Below are positions 7,696-17,356 of a DNA stretch of 64,000 nucleotides, piece by piece. Under the pieces are notes generated by a model that saw only the letters and a program-made list of their open reading frames with translations, was not told the origin of the DNA and searched no databases. This stretch comes from Bacteroidia bacterium (lineage in GTDB: Bacteria; Bacteroidota; Bacteroidia; J057). Both the position numbers and the translations under genes were made by a program. The stretch's first letter is position 1. Every line of letters begins with the position of its first letter. Where the stretch lies: assembly GCA_019695295.1 (NCBI GenBank), contig JAIBAH010000001.1:1-64000 (forward strand), given 5' to 3'.

Positions 7696-10485
7696 TTAGC
7701 GGATAATCGTCACTGAGCCTTTATTCATTTTCTTCACTCCTTTGGACGTAGTATATTCCACCAGACAGATATAAACTCCTTCAGGACAAGGCTCTCCTTT
7801 TCTTACATCAAGGCCATTCCATTTGTCTGTTACATTACTGGATTCATACACAACTTTCCCCCATCTGTCATAGATAACCATATGATATGATTGTAAATTG
7901 TAGCTTCCCATTACAAAAAACTCATCATTTACCCTATCATAATTGGGCGAAAAAGCAGAAGGAATCCATACATCGCGGATATCATATACAAAAACATTTT
8001 TGGTAACCGTATCTTTACAACCCGATGCATTCGTTGCAATCAGTGTAACCGGAGCATAACCTTCACCCGGGAATGAGAAGAAAGGAGCCGCATTGGTAGA
8101 GTAATTTCCATCTCCAAACTGCCAAAGCAACGTAAGCCCCAAAGTAACAGGGTTGCCCGGACTTGTATAGGACGAGTCATTAAAATAAACGGTTTGGTTT
8201 ACCTCAACGGTATCTCTTTCAAAATAAAAGTTGGCAACCGGACTTGGGTTGAGGGTAATATTTACCGTTTCCTCGCTTTCACCCGGACAGTTTGCAAGAT
8301 AAGATACACTTCTTACGATATAGGTATGAGGGGCAATCACATCATTTACAGTATAACTTGTTCCCTCATTGATTAAATCACCGCTTAAATCATACCACTC
8401 AAAATGTGCGATGTCTGTGGAGGGTGAGGTAATCTGCAATACTGCGTCTGTCCATTTACATACTGCAACATCCTTTACCACAGGCGTTGGAGGAATATAA
8501 TCCACCAATAATTGCACCTCGGAACGCTGATAGGAAGCACACCCATTCAATACGCTTTGCACATAATACACAGAGCTCGAAGTAGCACTTATACTATAAT
8601 TCGGGCCGGTATGAATCGGCAGGGTAGCGACAAGATCCGTGTACCATTTAAAAGTACAACCTGCAGGACCCGAAACAGATAATACCGCAGTCTGACCCGG
8701 ACAGATTGTATCGGGAATCGTAACTGCTGTATCCGGGCGTGGGTTTACCTGTACATTCACAACAGCATCAGGCCCGGTACAGCCAATTGCAGTGGAAGCA
8801 TTTACATAAAATATGATATTCTGAGACAAAGCCGGGGTAATATACACATTTCCGGTAGCCAGCGGATTGGGAGAATTGGGGTTACTATACCAGTTAATGG
8901 TAGTGCCCGGAATAGGCTGAGCAGTCAAAGTAGCCTGCTCACCGGTACAAACGGTAACGTCAGGTACGGTAGGAGCCACAGGAATCTGATCTACATTCAG
9001 GAAAACAGGGGTTCTTAAAATACTGGTACACCCGTTGGCATCCGTAGCAGAAACATACAGAGTAGTATCGCCCGATACAGGACCAATATTAGGACTCGTT
9101 CCGGTAAAAACCGGTAAGCCGCCGGAAGCAGAAGTGTACCATATAAAGGTTACTCCCGGAGGAGCGGTTGCTACAAATACCCCATCCTCACCCGCACAAA
9201 CAGGAGCAGCGGAAGCGGTGGGAGAAGCCGGTGCAACATTCACCAGAACCGTAAATGAGCCTCGGGTACTGGACGTACATGCCCCATTATTTACTGATTC
9301 AACATAATAGGTCGTGGTAACCGAAAGAGGAGGAGTAGTAAAGGTCGTTCCTGTTGTAATGGGAACTCCTCCTGTTGCCACATCATACCATGAAAGCACC
9401 TCATTACCTTGTGGCACAACCTGAAGGGTTGCGGATTCTCCTTCACAAATCGCATTGGAAGGCCCTGAGATAACCGGAACTGCCGGATAAGGAATTGCCC
9501 AGACCGAAACAGTATCCATTACATTACAGGTTCCGATGGTAGCGGTAGTAATATAATCAAATGTATCGGCAAGCGTTCCATTATTCACGATAGTCAGAAC
9601 AGGATTCGAAATGGTATCAAAACTCAGTCCACTGCCCGGAGTCCAGGAATACGTATAATAAGGCAGTGAAGGTGAACCCAGATTGACGAGACTACCCTCA
9701 CATCCGGACTGAGTGACACCTGCGTTTACTGTAGGGATTGGTACAAAGATATTTGCATTTTTGAGTGAATACAAAGCGTCTCCTCCTCCTCCGTTAGCAG
9801 CGGTAAATCCGAAAAATGCAGGGAAATTCAGCTGATAAAAACCACTTAACGTAGGATTCACTGAACCATTAAAATAAACATCTATGTTTCCGTTATTGTA
9901 AACGACTCTGATATTGTTGTAATTATCACTAAAAATCCCGGGAAGAGTGATTGTTGGGCCGGGACTGCATTCATCCGTTCCGTTATAGCGAATCTCAAGC
10001 TGAGGAGAAGTACCCGGACAGTTATTAAATCCATCAAAGCAAACGGAAAATCCGGTAATTCCTCCGGGAGGCAATCCTAAAGCTCCTCCACTAAAATTAG
10101 GAGTACTCCCAGGAATTGCAGAGGTCACAATAAAAGCCATCCCCTCAGGAGCTCCGTCAAACATTCTTATATCAAAATCTGCAATCCAGAAATTGCAATT
10201 GGCGGATAAATCCATAAAGCCATTAAAAAAAATCCCGCCCGCCGTTAGGTTTTGCTGAGGAGATAAGATTAATTCATTTGGGAAAAAATCCGGATCCCCG
10301 TTAGTATCCATCAGGTTAGGCACTCCGCCCCCGGCATCTGCAGAACCCAGCAAAGTCCACCCCGCTGTATTCATTGTAGGGCCATTCCCGTTCAGAGAAG
10401 CAAAAAGTGCCGTTTGCGCTTTTGATTCCAAAAACCCTGATAAAATCATTAAAACAAGTAAACTTTTCAATAAATTACACTTCAT
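7696..10485 (-). CDS. Lectin-like, Ig/PKD-repeat secreted protein with gliding-motility-type (T9SS type B) C-terminus
   Basis: The 929-residue protein starts with a signal peptide (residues 1-23, ending SKAQ). Residues about 25-255 resemble an L-type lectin / concanavalin-like fold (FWIADFDIRMFDG, GMAFIVTS). Several Ig-like repeats with the NWYSNP / SWYDVATGG type of tryptophan-tyrosine signature follow (about 260-740). A PKD domain with WQFGDG is at about 745-835. The final ~90 residues (PSAFSPNYDRVNDEF, YDRWGKVVYES, WNG) match the gliding motility-associated C-terminal domain used as a type B T9SS sorting signal. It is predicted to be secreted and to bind carbohydrate at the surface; that binding is inferred from the fold. 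It converges on hemW across a shared terminator. Confidence 0.88.
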   Translation of the reverse strand: MKCNLLKSLLVLMILSGFLESKAQTALFASLNGNGPTMNTAGWTLLGSADAGGGVPNLMDTNGDPDFFPNELILSPQQNLTAGGIFFNGFMDLSANCNFWIADFDIRMFDGAPEGMAFIVTSAIPGSTPNFSGGALGLPPGGITGFSVCFDGFNNCPGTSPQLEIRYNGTDECSPGPTITLPGIFSDNYNNIRVVYNNGNIDVYFNGSVNPTLSGFYQLNFPAFFGFTAANGGGGDALYSLKNANIFVPIPTVNAGVTQSGCEGSLVNLGSPSLPYYTYSWTPGSGLSFDTISNPVLTIVNNGTLADTFDYITTATIGTCNVMDTVSVWAIPYPAVPVISGPSNAICEGESATLQVVPQGNEVLSWYDVATGGVPITTGTTFTTPPLSVTTTYYVESVNNGACTSSTRGSFTVLVNVAPASPTASAAPVCAGEDGVFVATAPPGVTFIWYTSASGGLPVFTGTSPNIGPVSGDTTLYVSATDANGCTSILRTPVFLNVDQIPVAPTVPDVTVCTGEQATLTAQPIPGTTINWYSNPNSPNPLATGNVYITPALSQNIIFYVNASTAIGCTGPDAVVNVQVNPRPDTAVTIPDTICPGQTAVLSVSGPAGCTFKWYTDLVATLPIHTGPNYSISATSSSVYYVQSVLNGCASYQRSEVQLLVDYIPPTPVVKDVAVCKWTDAVLQITSPSTDIAHFEWYDLSGDLINEGTSYTVNDVIAPHTYIVRSVSYLANCPGESEETVNITLNPSPVANFYFERDTVEVNQTVYFNDSSYTSPGNPVTLGLTLLWQFGDGNYSTNAAPFFSFPGEGYAPVTLIATNASGCKDTVTKNVFVYDIRDVWIPSAFSPNYDRVNDEFFVMGSYNLQSYHMVIYDRWGKVVYESSNVTDKWNGLDVRKGEPCPEGVYICLVEYTTSKGVKKMNKGSVTIIR

Positions 10486-10508
10486 ATAATAGATTATGTA
10501 TTTGGCAA

Positions 10509-10516
10509 CAAAATTA
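10509..10516 (-). promoter_or_regulatory. -7 box of the lectin/PKD cargo gene
   Basis: The minus strand reads TAATTTTG, 24 nt upstream of the start codon at 10485. No clear TTTG was found at the -33 position. Confidence 0.5.
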
Positions 10517-10660
10517 ACGTTATAATTTTAACTTTATTAAAAATACTTGAATAAAATACCGCTTTTTCGTCAGAATGGTAAAAATACATGTCTGAACTGT
10601 ATCTCTTTTATTCGTACTTTTAAAAATCTGCTGCAAATAAAAGATTTTTTTACAAATTTC

Positions 10661-10691
10661 TTGTTTAGTAAATTTAAAACTACTAATTTTG
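10661..10691 (+). promoter_or_regulatory. Promoter of the DUF177-rpmF operon
   Basis: TTG (10661-10663) is followed after 20 nt by TAATTTTG (10684-10691), a good match to the Bacteroidota -33/-7 arrangement. The first ATG lies 19 nt beyond. Confidence 0.75.
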
Positions 10692-10710
10692 TCGCCTCAT
10701 TGTAAAAGTC

Positions 10711-11247
10711 ATGGATAAGTCCTTTGAAAAAATATTTTCTCTGAATTTAAACCGCATCAAAACCGGCTTAAATCATGAACAGTTTGAACTGAACGGCGAT
10801 TTCTTTTCTCATTTTGAAAATACTCCTGTTCAGGATTGCGGCCTTAAGGCTGATCTTGAAATTCATCGTACTGATTCTCACATTGATGTGAAATTTCATA
10901 TTCATGGATATGTGGTTGTAAGTTGTGACCGGTGTGCTGATGATATGAAACTTCCGCTTGACACTCAGGAGAGAGTCATTTATTCTTTTAGTGAAAAAAT
11001 GAAAGACGCCGGAGATACTGAAGTTTTGTACGTGGATGAAAAAGCCACTGAACTTACTCTGGTTCAGGAACTGTATGATTTTGTATGCATCGCTCTTCCT
11101 TTCAGAAAAGTGCATGAAGATATCGGAGAAAATTGTGACCCTGAGATAATGAAATACATTATTTCTGATTCCGGTGACGACGACAATGAAAAAGAGATTG
11201 ACCCAAGGTGGGAAAGTCTGAAAAATATCAATAAAAAAGATCAATAA
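10711..11247 (+). CDS. DUF177/YceD family protein, upstream partner of L32
   Basis: This 178-residue cytoplasmic protein belongs to the YceD/DUF177 family, which is almost always encoded directly upstream of rpmF and has been linked to 23S rRNA or large-subunit maturation. The central CDRC pair and the acidic, negatively charged stretch after it (VIYSFSEK) are typical. A third cysteine is seen in ENCDPE. The C-terminus ends DPRWESLKNI, the usual DPRWxxL signature of this family. It is followed by rpmF after 24 nt in the same direction, so the two are almost certainly co-transcribed from the promoter at 10661-10691. Confidence 0.85.
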   Translation: MDKSFEKIFSLNLNRIKTGLNHEQFELNGDFFSHFENTPVQDCGLKADLEIHRTDSHIDVKFHIHGYVVVSCDRCADDMKLPLDTQERVIYSFSEKMKDAGDTEVLYVDEKATELTLVQELYDFVCIALPFRKVHEDIGENCDPEIMKYIISDSGDDDNEKEIDPRWESLKNINKKDQ

Positions 11248-11271
11248 TTTATACATTAATATTTAAAAACC

Positions 11272-11454
11272 ATGCCACATCCAAAACGCAGACAATCCAG
11301 TACACGCAGAGATAAGCGCAGAACGCATGATAAATTGATTGCAAGACCGTTTTATATTGACCCGATTACAGGCGAGGCTACCCTCTATCACAGAGTAAAC
11401 CTTACTACGGGACGTTACAAGGGGCAGCAAGTATTTGAAGGCAAAGAAGAATAA
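11272..11454 (+). CDS. rpmF: Large ribosomal subunit protein bL32
   Basis: The 60-residue protein begins MPHPKRRQSSTRRDKRRTH, the conserved basic N-terminus of bL32 that enters the 50S subunit, and it follows DUF177 as expected. The C-terminal half has no cysteine at all, so the zinc ribbon found in many L32 proteins is absent. Such C-minus versions are common, and here it is probably simply the family's form. The stop is followed 38 nt later by a strong terminator, which closes the operon. Confidence 0.95.
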   Translation: MPHPKRRQSSTRRDKRRTHDKLIARPFYIDPITGEATLYHRVNLTTGRYKGQQVFEGKEE

Positions 11455-11491
11455 TTTTTTTATTCTCTATGATTTTATCTTAAAAAACATA

Positions 11492-11524
11492 CCCGAAAGG
11501 AATTTTTCCCTTTCGGGATTTTTT
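11492..11524 (+). terminator. Terminator of the DUF177-rpmF operon
   Basis: A perfect 9-bp stem, CCCGAAAGG (11492-11500) with CCTTTCGGG (11509-11517), is followed by ATTTTTTG. Confidence 0.9.
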
Positions 11525-11609
11525 GATTCTGTTTATCACATTTTTCCGGTTTGAGTCCGGAATATTTCTCTGATTAATTTTCGGTTTTATCAAAAAAAAC
11601 TCTATTTAT

Positions 11610-12422
11610 ATGGCAAATAATTTATTGAAAGGAAAAAAAGGCGTTATTTTTGGTGCAATGGACGAAAACTCTATCGCATGGAAGGTAGCCGAGCAGGCTC
11701 ACAGCGAAGGAGCAGAAATATTACTTTCCAATGTGCCCGTGGCTATCAGAATGGGGAGTATATCCGAGCTTGCCAAAAAACTGGGTACTGAGGTAATCCC
11801 CGCAGATGCTTCTTCTGTGGATGACCTGAATGCTTTATTTGCAGTTGCACAGGAAAAATTCGGAAAAATTGATTTCGTTTTACATTCCATCGGAATGTCT
11901 ATCAATGTCCGAAAGAAAAAACCCTATACTGACCTGAACTACGATTTTCTACAAAAAACCTACGATATTTCGGCGGTGTCTTTCCATAAAATGATGCAGA
12001 TTCTGTATCAGAAAGACCTCATGAATGACTGGGGCTCAATTCTCGCTTTGAGTTATATAGCTGCTCAGCGCACTTTCAGTGAATACAACGATATGGCGGA
12101 ATCCAAAGCACTGCTTGAGTCCTATGCAAGAAGCTTCGGGTATCATTTTGGCGTGAAAAACAAAGTAAGGGTAAATACCATTTCTCAGTCCCCTACCCCA
12201 ACTACAGCCGGAAGCGGCGTAAGTGGATTTGATAAAATGCTGCACTACGGCGAGTTGATGTCTCCCCTTGGAAATGCAACCGCAGACGAGTGCGCTGCCT
12301 ACTGTATCATGATGTTTTCTGACTATACCCGAAAAATAACGATGCAAAACCTCTTCCATGACGGAGGATTTTCAAGCATGGGTGTTTCCAATACACTCCT
12401 GGAATATTTTAAAGAAGAGTAA
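11610..12422 (+). CDS. fabI: Enoyl-[acyl-carrier-protein] reductase (NADH)
   Basis: FabI performs the last reductive step of each fatty acid elongation cycle, reducing trans-2-enoyl-ACP with NAD(P)H in the cytoplasm. The 270-residue protein has the short-chain dehydrogenase fold. The atypical FabI nucleotide site GVIFGAMDENSIAW is at residues 11-24, and LHSIG is at 91-95. The catalytic pair is Tyr159 and Lys166 (Y-x6-K), with the second conserved Tyr149 in LSYIAA. The substrate-loop TxxASG-like segment is TTAGSGVSGF. Length is normal. It stands alone, between the rpmF terminator and its own terminator. This is the target of triclosan-type inhibitors in other species; sensitivity cannot be judged here. 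Confidence 0.95.
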   Translation: MANNLLKGKKGVIFGAMDENSIAWKVAEQAHSEGAEILLSNVPVAIRMGSISELAKKLGTEVIPADASSVDDLNALFAVAQEKFGKIDFVLHSIGMSINVRKKKPYTDLNYDFLQKTYDISAVSFHKMMQILYQKDLMNDWGSILALSYIAAQRTFSEYNDMAESKALLESYARSFGYHFGVKNKVRVNTISQSPTPTTAGSGVSGFDKMLHYGELMSPLGNATADECAAYCIMMFSDYTRKITMQNLFHDGGFSSMGVSNTLLEYFKEE

Positions 12423-12432
12423 CCTTCCCCGG

Positions 12433-12476
12433 AAAGTATCGTATTGATTTACAGAAAAATACGATACTTTCTCTTT
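12433..12476 (+). terminator. Terminator of fabI
   Basis: A perfect 13-bp stem, AAAGTATCGTATT (12433-12445) with AATACGATACTTT (12458-12470), lies 11 nt after the fabI stop and is followed by CTCTTTATTATTTTT. Confidence 0.85.
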
Positions 12477-12488
12477 ATTATTTTTATT

Positions 12489-12974
12489 ATGAAACTCCTG
12501 AGTCAATTTCTGTTATTAAGCTCACTGGTATTGGGCCTTTCTGCCTGTCATCCCAAATCCGTAAACGAAAAAACGCATTACGGGGTGAATGCAATGGGAA
12601 CACGCAAAGCCCAAAAAGTACTGCTGAAAGAAGCGGAAAAAACCACATGGCTTTTTGTCAAAAATTTTGACCCCTACAACGGCGGAATCACCACCCTTGC
12701 TGACCCCCAAAACCCGGTTTCAATTGAAATGTATGCCGATGGTACTTTTACAGAAACAGAAGGCAGTAACCGGAATAAAGGAAAATGGCTGATTGAAAAG
12801 AAAACCCGCAAACTGACTTTGATTTATACACAACAGGGAGATTTCAGCATTCCGGAACAATCACAGAAAGTCAATCTTGAATTTCAAATCCGGAAAAACA
12901 CAGAGGATTCTCTTTGCCTGGCAATTCAGGGAAGGCATGGTTTTGTTGAAAAGCATTACATAAAAAAGAAATAA
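12489..12974 (+). CDS. Lipoprotein with lipocalin-like domain
   Basis: I chose the ATG at 12489, giving MKLLSQFLLLSSLVLGLSAC. This is a textbook lipoprotein signal with lipobox LSAC. An upstream TTG at 12444 lies inside the fabI terminator hairpin and is rejected. The mature part (about 140 residues) contains WLFVKNFDPYNGG, MYADGTFTET and GKWLIEKKTRKLTLIY. This is the order of strands seen in small lipocalin-like/META-type lipoproteins, in which a phrase of the form 'G.W....d...L.l.Y' recurs. It is probably anchored in a membrane facing the periplasm. Function is not known, and the lipocalin-like call is tentative. Confidence 0.7.
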   Translation: MKLLSQFLLLSSLVLGLSACHPKSVNEKTHYGVNAMGTRKAQKVLLKEAEKTTWLFVKNFDPYNGGITTLADPQNPVSIEMYADGTFTETEGSNRNKGKWLIEKKTRKLTLIYTQQGDFSIPEQSQKVNLEFQIRKNTEDSLCLAIQGRHGFVEKHYIKKK

Positions 12975-13044
12975 TTCCGGCAGTATTTCTCCGGAAAATC
13001 CGCCTCATACACACGATTCTCTTTTCTTATTTCGGGAAATTCCC

Positions 13045-13052
13045 TATCTTTG
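13045..13052 (+). promoter_or_regulatory. -7 box of the helicase-nuclease gene
   Basis: TATCTTTG matches TAnnTTTG exactly and ends 21 nt before the ATG at 13074. A matching -33 box is not evident. Confidence 0.6.
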
Positions 13053-13073
13053 AGCCATCAAATACCGACTTGA

Positions 13074-16000
13074 ATGAAAGAGATTTTACATACCTATAAA
13101 TTAAGGCTAACCAATATCAGTCAGGGAAACCGGGCGATTAAACTCCTGAAACTTAGCCCAAGAAGAGACCTTGACTTTACTTCGCTTGCTTTTCTGGAAG
13201 AAGAATCTGCTGAAATGCTCTTTCAAAAGGTACTGGCAGGAAAAAACGTTCGCCTGATTCAGAAATTAGACGCAAGATTTGAAAAAACCAACCTCGTTGA
13301 CAAACAACTCAATCATATTTACCGTGAGCTTCAGGCTATTTTTGAAGAAACCGGAACGAAAGATTTGTATGTAGGATATCCTTTTGTAGAAGGAAAATTT
13401 GCTGACGGAACTCCTGTACGTTGTCCGGTTTTGCTTTTCCCCGTGGAGCTCATCCGAAACCTTCAGGGGAAACCCCGGTGGGCACTGGAAGTACCGAAAG
13501 ATACTGAAATCATCCTCAATACTTCCTTTTTTCTTGCGTATGAACTGCATCAAAACCTAAGAATTCCTGCTGCTTTCTGGGACGAAATACCGGAATACAG
13601 CGAAGACTGGACGGCTTTTTTGCAAAATTTCTATCAGTTTCTGAAAAAATATGAAATAGAAGTCAATTTTAATCCGGTATTGTTTGAAAAAAAAATCGCT
13701 CCGTTTATACCTTATAATAAAGAGAAGATGGATGCTATGCCTGTGGGGGTGCTTACTTTTCAACCCAACCTGACTTTAGGGATTTTTCCGCAATCGGATT
13801 CTTCCCTGCTTCAGGATTATGAAACCCTCGAAGCCAATACCGCAGACTTTGACCTTCAGCGATTTTTTACTCCGGTAAATCAGGTGATGGCCCAAAGCAA
13901 TACTTTACATACAGTGCCGGAGGAACTTCGTTTTTTTGTAACGCCTCTGGACAAATCTCAGGAAGAAGTATTACTGAAAATCAAAAGCGGAAAATCCCTT
14001 GTAGTACACGGACCTCCCGGAACCGGTAAATCCCAGGTAATTGTCAATATGATTGCCGACGCACTTACTCATGGGAAAAAAGTATTGGTTGTATCCCAGA
14101 AAAGAGCGGCTCTGGACGTCGTTTTTAAACGAATTTCAGCCCTCGGGTTGGGGGATTTTGCTGCGCTGGTACATGATCAGCAATCTGACAGGGTTCCTAT
14201 TTTTCAGAAAATCAAAAAACAAATTGACGATATCCCTTTATTTCAGAAAGAAATTCAGGCTTTTGAAAGTATCCCCACTCAGAACGGATTCGACGTTTGG
14301 GCGAAACATGCTGACAATATGAGGCTCTTTTTTGATGACTTGTTTGAAGCACTGACTCAAAAACAAACCTTCGGACTGAATATTCATACCCTGTACCTCG
14401 AATGCAACCGCGAGGATATCCGTTTTAACCTGAGTGAGGTTGCCAGAGATTTATCTGTACTTTCCCTTCGTCAGCTGAATGAAAAACTGCTTCACCTGCT
14501 GGATTATGCAGAATTTTTCCAGAAAGAATATCCCTGGATAAACCGGATTCCTTTTTCAAAGTATGGATATCAGGATAAATTCACCCTTGCTGAAAAAATC
14601 GGAAAAATAAAACCGGTACAGGAAGCCCTGAAGGCACAATACGAAAATCTGAAAAAACTATTGGGTGACAACCTCCTGAATATAGAACAAAACAGGGAAT
14701 ACATCCGCACTTTCCGGAATGCCGAGGGGATTATTCAGGATGAAAAACTGCTTTCTGCCGTTCAGGCCATTTACAAAGACGGGCTCAAACCGGATTTTAT
14801 TGCGGTCAGCCTTCGGGATATCTCCACTCATTTTCAAAACCTGAGCAATTCACGGCTGCTTAAGGGAGAAAAATGGGATACCGCACTTTCTTTATCCGAA
14901 AAATTCAAACTGTATCTCAGCAAGAAAAACGAAGCCTTCCGGATTTTTTCCGGAGAATACCATAAAGCCAATAGTTTTATACAGTCACTGCTCAGTACCA
15001 AAGGCTTTGAATGGAATGAAGCGGCTATTCCGTTTGTATCCGGTGAAGTTCAGAATTTTGAGCATTTCCTAAACACTTATACTCAGCTAATCCGTTTTTC
15101 TTTCTTCTCGGATTTCAAGACCGAAAATATCCTGAACGGATGGGAACAATGGCTGGAACAAAAACACTTTCAGTTTGACGCATGGCGATTTCTTGAAGGC
15201 ATAAAACACCTTCAGTATCACAAGCCCGAGTTTAATCAGGGGGAATTGAATACCGGCAAATGGGAAAACTCCATCAAAATCATCCAACTCCTGGAGTCTT
15301 TTACCGACTTGCTTGAAGAAGCCGGTCAGCAATGGTCTGCATTTTTACATCCTGAGCAGATCAGCCTTCTCTTTCAGGAAATACAATCCGAAAAATGCGA
15401 TTATGCGGATGCACTGAATCAATCCCTGCCAGAAGACTTTGAAGACCTCCGGCAACTCGATGTACTCCTCGATGGGTTTACCCCTGCCGAATATGCTGTA
15501 CTTTCGGTAATCCGGCCTGTTATAGAACAAAATGCGCTCTCGCTGAAACAGGAATCTGCCCAAAAAGATCTGGTAAATGCCGTTCAGAATAGTATTTACT
15601 TTGAATGGATTCAGCAAACCGAGATAAAATATCCCGTTCTGACAGAAGTAAGTACCCGGGGATTTGTCAGAAAACAAGAGGATTATTCTGCCATTCTGGC
15701 CAATAAAAGAAACTCCCTCCTGACTTACATTTTTTACATTCTCAAAAAAAGAATTGCCGGAAACGCAGAATATGATAAAAACAATCAGCCTGTAAATTTC
15801 CGGGAAATCCTGCATCAGGTAAGTAAAAAAAGGAAGTTATGGACCGTCCGAAAACTGATACATACTTACTGGCATCAGGGACTTCATCACCTGATTCCCT
15901 GCTGGATGGCTTCTCCGGAATCTGTTTCGGCTATTTTCCCGATGGAAGAAAACTACTTTGACCTGGTTATCTTTGATGAGGCTTCCCAATGTTTTGTAGA

Positions 16001-17228
16001 AAGGGCTATTCCGGTAATGCTGAGGGGAAGACAAACGGTAATTGCCGGTGACGCAAAACAGCTTCAGCCTTTTGATATGTATTCTGTACGCTATGAAGAG
16101 GGTGAAGCCGTAGAAAATGAAATGGCACTGGAGGTAGAAAGCATTCTGGATCTGGCAAAAACCCACTGGGAAGAAGCCAAATTGAACTGGCACTACCGTT
16201 CCAAAGAAGAAGAATTGATTAATTTTTCCAATCAGGCTTTCTACGAGGGCAAATTACAGGTAATTCCGGCGGCAACTCCTGAGGCTGCTTTTCTTCCTCC
16301 CCTGGAATGGGCAGCCGTAAACGGTGAATGGAAAAACAACCGGAATGAAGTAGAAGCAAACCGGGTTCTCGAAATCGTGCTTCACTGGATCAATACTCCG
16401 GAACCGCCTTCTATGGGAATTGTTACTTTCAATTATTTTCAGCAGGAACTGATAAAAGATTTGCTGGATAAAAAACTGGAGGAGCTTGCCACTTCTGACC
16501 CGGTTATGTATGAAAAACTACAGGCGGCAATTCACAAAACTGAGAATGAGGAATACATGGGCTTATTTGTAAAAAATATCGAAAATGTACAGGGAGATGA
16601 ACGGGATGTCATGATTTTTTCGGTAGGCTATGCTAAAAATGAACAGGGAAAACTCACCACTCAGTTTGGGCTCTTGAATTTATCCGGAGGAGAAAACCGG
16701 CTGAATGTAGCGATTACCCGCGCAAGGAAAAAAATATATGTGGTTTGTAGCTTCAATCCTTCGGACCTGAATGTGGAGGGCTCCAAATACGAAGGACCTA
16801 AACTCCTGAAAAGCTATCTTCAGTATGTGAAAGCCGTAAGCGAAGACAGACCCGAAGAAGCCAATCAGATTCTTCAATCGCAAAGTAATCAGGCCTTACC
16901 TGCTTCACAGGAAATTATGACGGAACACTTTGCCCGAAAACTGACAGAAGCCGGATTTTTTGTTATCCGGAACTTTGGAGATACTCAGTACAGAGTGGAT
17001 CTGGCAGTAAAACGTAATCCTGAAGACCGGAGTTTTATCCTTGCGCTTGAGTGTGAGGGCGAAAACTACTTCTCCGGCGAGACGGCAAAAGAGAGAGAAG
17101 TGTACCGCAGGCAATTACTGTTGCAGCATGGCTGGAAAGTCCACCGGGTATGGGCACGTAACTTCTGGATGAATAAAGAAAAGGAGTGGGAAAAAATCAT
17201 GGAGAAACTTCAGGAGGGGGGAGAATAA
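13074..17228 (+). CDS. Large SF1 (Upf1-like) helicase with DUF4011-like N-terminus and C-terminal restriction-endonuclease-like domain
   Basis: The 1384-residue protein is a fused helicase-nuclease. Residues 1-300 contain a DUF4011-like segment (YVGYPFVEG, CPVLLFPVEL). The Walker A site is HGPPGTGKSQ at about residue 315. A long helical insertion covers about 370-900. The Walker B site FDEASQ is at about 965, followed by AGDAKQLQP (motif III) and WHYRSK. Motifs V and VI are NVQGDERDVMIFSVGY and LNVAITRARKKIYV. The last ~110 residues (YRVDLAVKR, LALECEGENY, GWKVHRVWARNFW) form a Vsr/MTES-type PD-(D/E)xK nuclease-like domain with D, E and E in the expected order. It should act on nucleic acid in the cytoplasm. 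DUF4011-helicase-Vsr proteins have been reported in phage defence, so defence or repair is inferred. It has its own promoter. Confidence 0.85.
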   Translation: MKEILHTYKLRLTNISQGNRAIKLLKLSPRRDLDFTSLAFLEEESAEMLFQKVLAGKNVRLIQKLDARFEKTNLVDKQLNHIYRELQAIFEETGTKDLYVGYPFVEGKFADGTPVRCPVLLFPVELIRNLQGKPRWALEVPKDTEIILNTSFFLAYELHQNLRIPAAFWDEIPEYSEDWTAFLQNFYQFLKKYEIEVNFNPVLFEKKIAPFIPYNKEKMDAMPVGVLTFQPNLTLGIFPQSDSSLLQDYETLEANTADFDLQRFFTPVNQVMAQSNTLHTVPEELRFFVTPLDKSQEEVLLKIKSGKSLVVHGPPGTGKSQVIVNMIADALTHGKKVLVVSQKRAALDVVFKRISALGLGDFAALVHDQQSDRVPIFQKIKKQIDDIPLFQKEIQAFESIPTQNGFDVWAKHADNMRLFFDDLFEALTQKQTFGLNIHTLYLECNREDIRFNLSEVARDLSVLSLRQLNEKLLHLLDYAEFFQKEYPWINRIPFSKYGYQDKFTLAEKIGKIKPVQEALKAQYENLKKLLGDNLLNIEQNREYIRTFRNAEGIIQDEKLLSAVQAIYKDGLKPDFIAVSLRDISTHFQNLSNSRLLKGEKWDTALSLSEKFKLYLSKKNEAFRIFSGEYHKANSFIQSLLSTKGFEWNEAAIPFVSGEVQNFEHFLNTYTQLIRFSFFSDFKTENILNGWEQWLEQKHFQFDAWRFLEGIKHLQYHKPEFNQGELNTGKWENSIKIIQLLESFTDLLEEAGQQWSAFLHPEQISLLFQEIQSEKCDYADALNQSLPEDFEDLRQLDVLLDGFTPAEYAVLSVIRPVIEQNALSLKQESAQKDLVNAVQNSIYFEWIQQTEIKYPVLTEVSTRGFVRKQEDYSAILANKRNSLLTYIFYILKKRIAGNAEYDKNNQPVNFREILHQVSKKRKLWTVRKLIHTYWHQGLHHLIPCWMASPESVSAIFPMEENYFDLVIFDEASQCFVERAIPVMLRGRQTVIAGDAKQLQPFDMYSVRYEEGEAVENEMALEVESILDLAKTHWEEAKLNWHYRSKEEELINFSNQAFYEGKLQVIPAATPEAAFLPPLEWAAVNGEWKNNRNEVEANRVLEIVLHWINTPEPPSMGIVTFNYFQQELIKDLLDKKLEELATSDPVMYEKLQAAIHKTENEEYMGLFVKNIENVQGDERDVMIFSVGYAKNEQGKLTTQFGLLNLSGGENRLNVAITRARKKIYVVCSFNPSDLNVEGSKYEGPKLLKSYLQYVKAVSEDRPEEANQILQSQSNQALPASQEIMTEHFARKLTEAGFFVIRNFGDTQYRVDLAVKRNPEDRSFILALECEGENYFSGETAKEREVYRRQLLLQHGWKVHRVWARNFWMNKEKEWEKIMEKLQEGGE

Positions 17229-17356
17229 ACCCTGAAAAAGAGGATTAAAAAGGAGAATTCGTTTTTAATAAAAGCCAAAAAGCCTGCAAATTCCCCAATA
17301 CTAATGTATCCGGAAATCTACAGACTTTAAAAAAATCAAATTCAATGTTTTAATAA

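Noticed and set aside
10768-11256. 162-aa minus-strand frame opposite DUF177
   Set aside because: It lies wholly antisense to the well-conserved DUF177 gene and its residues look random.
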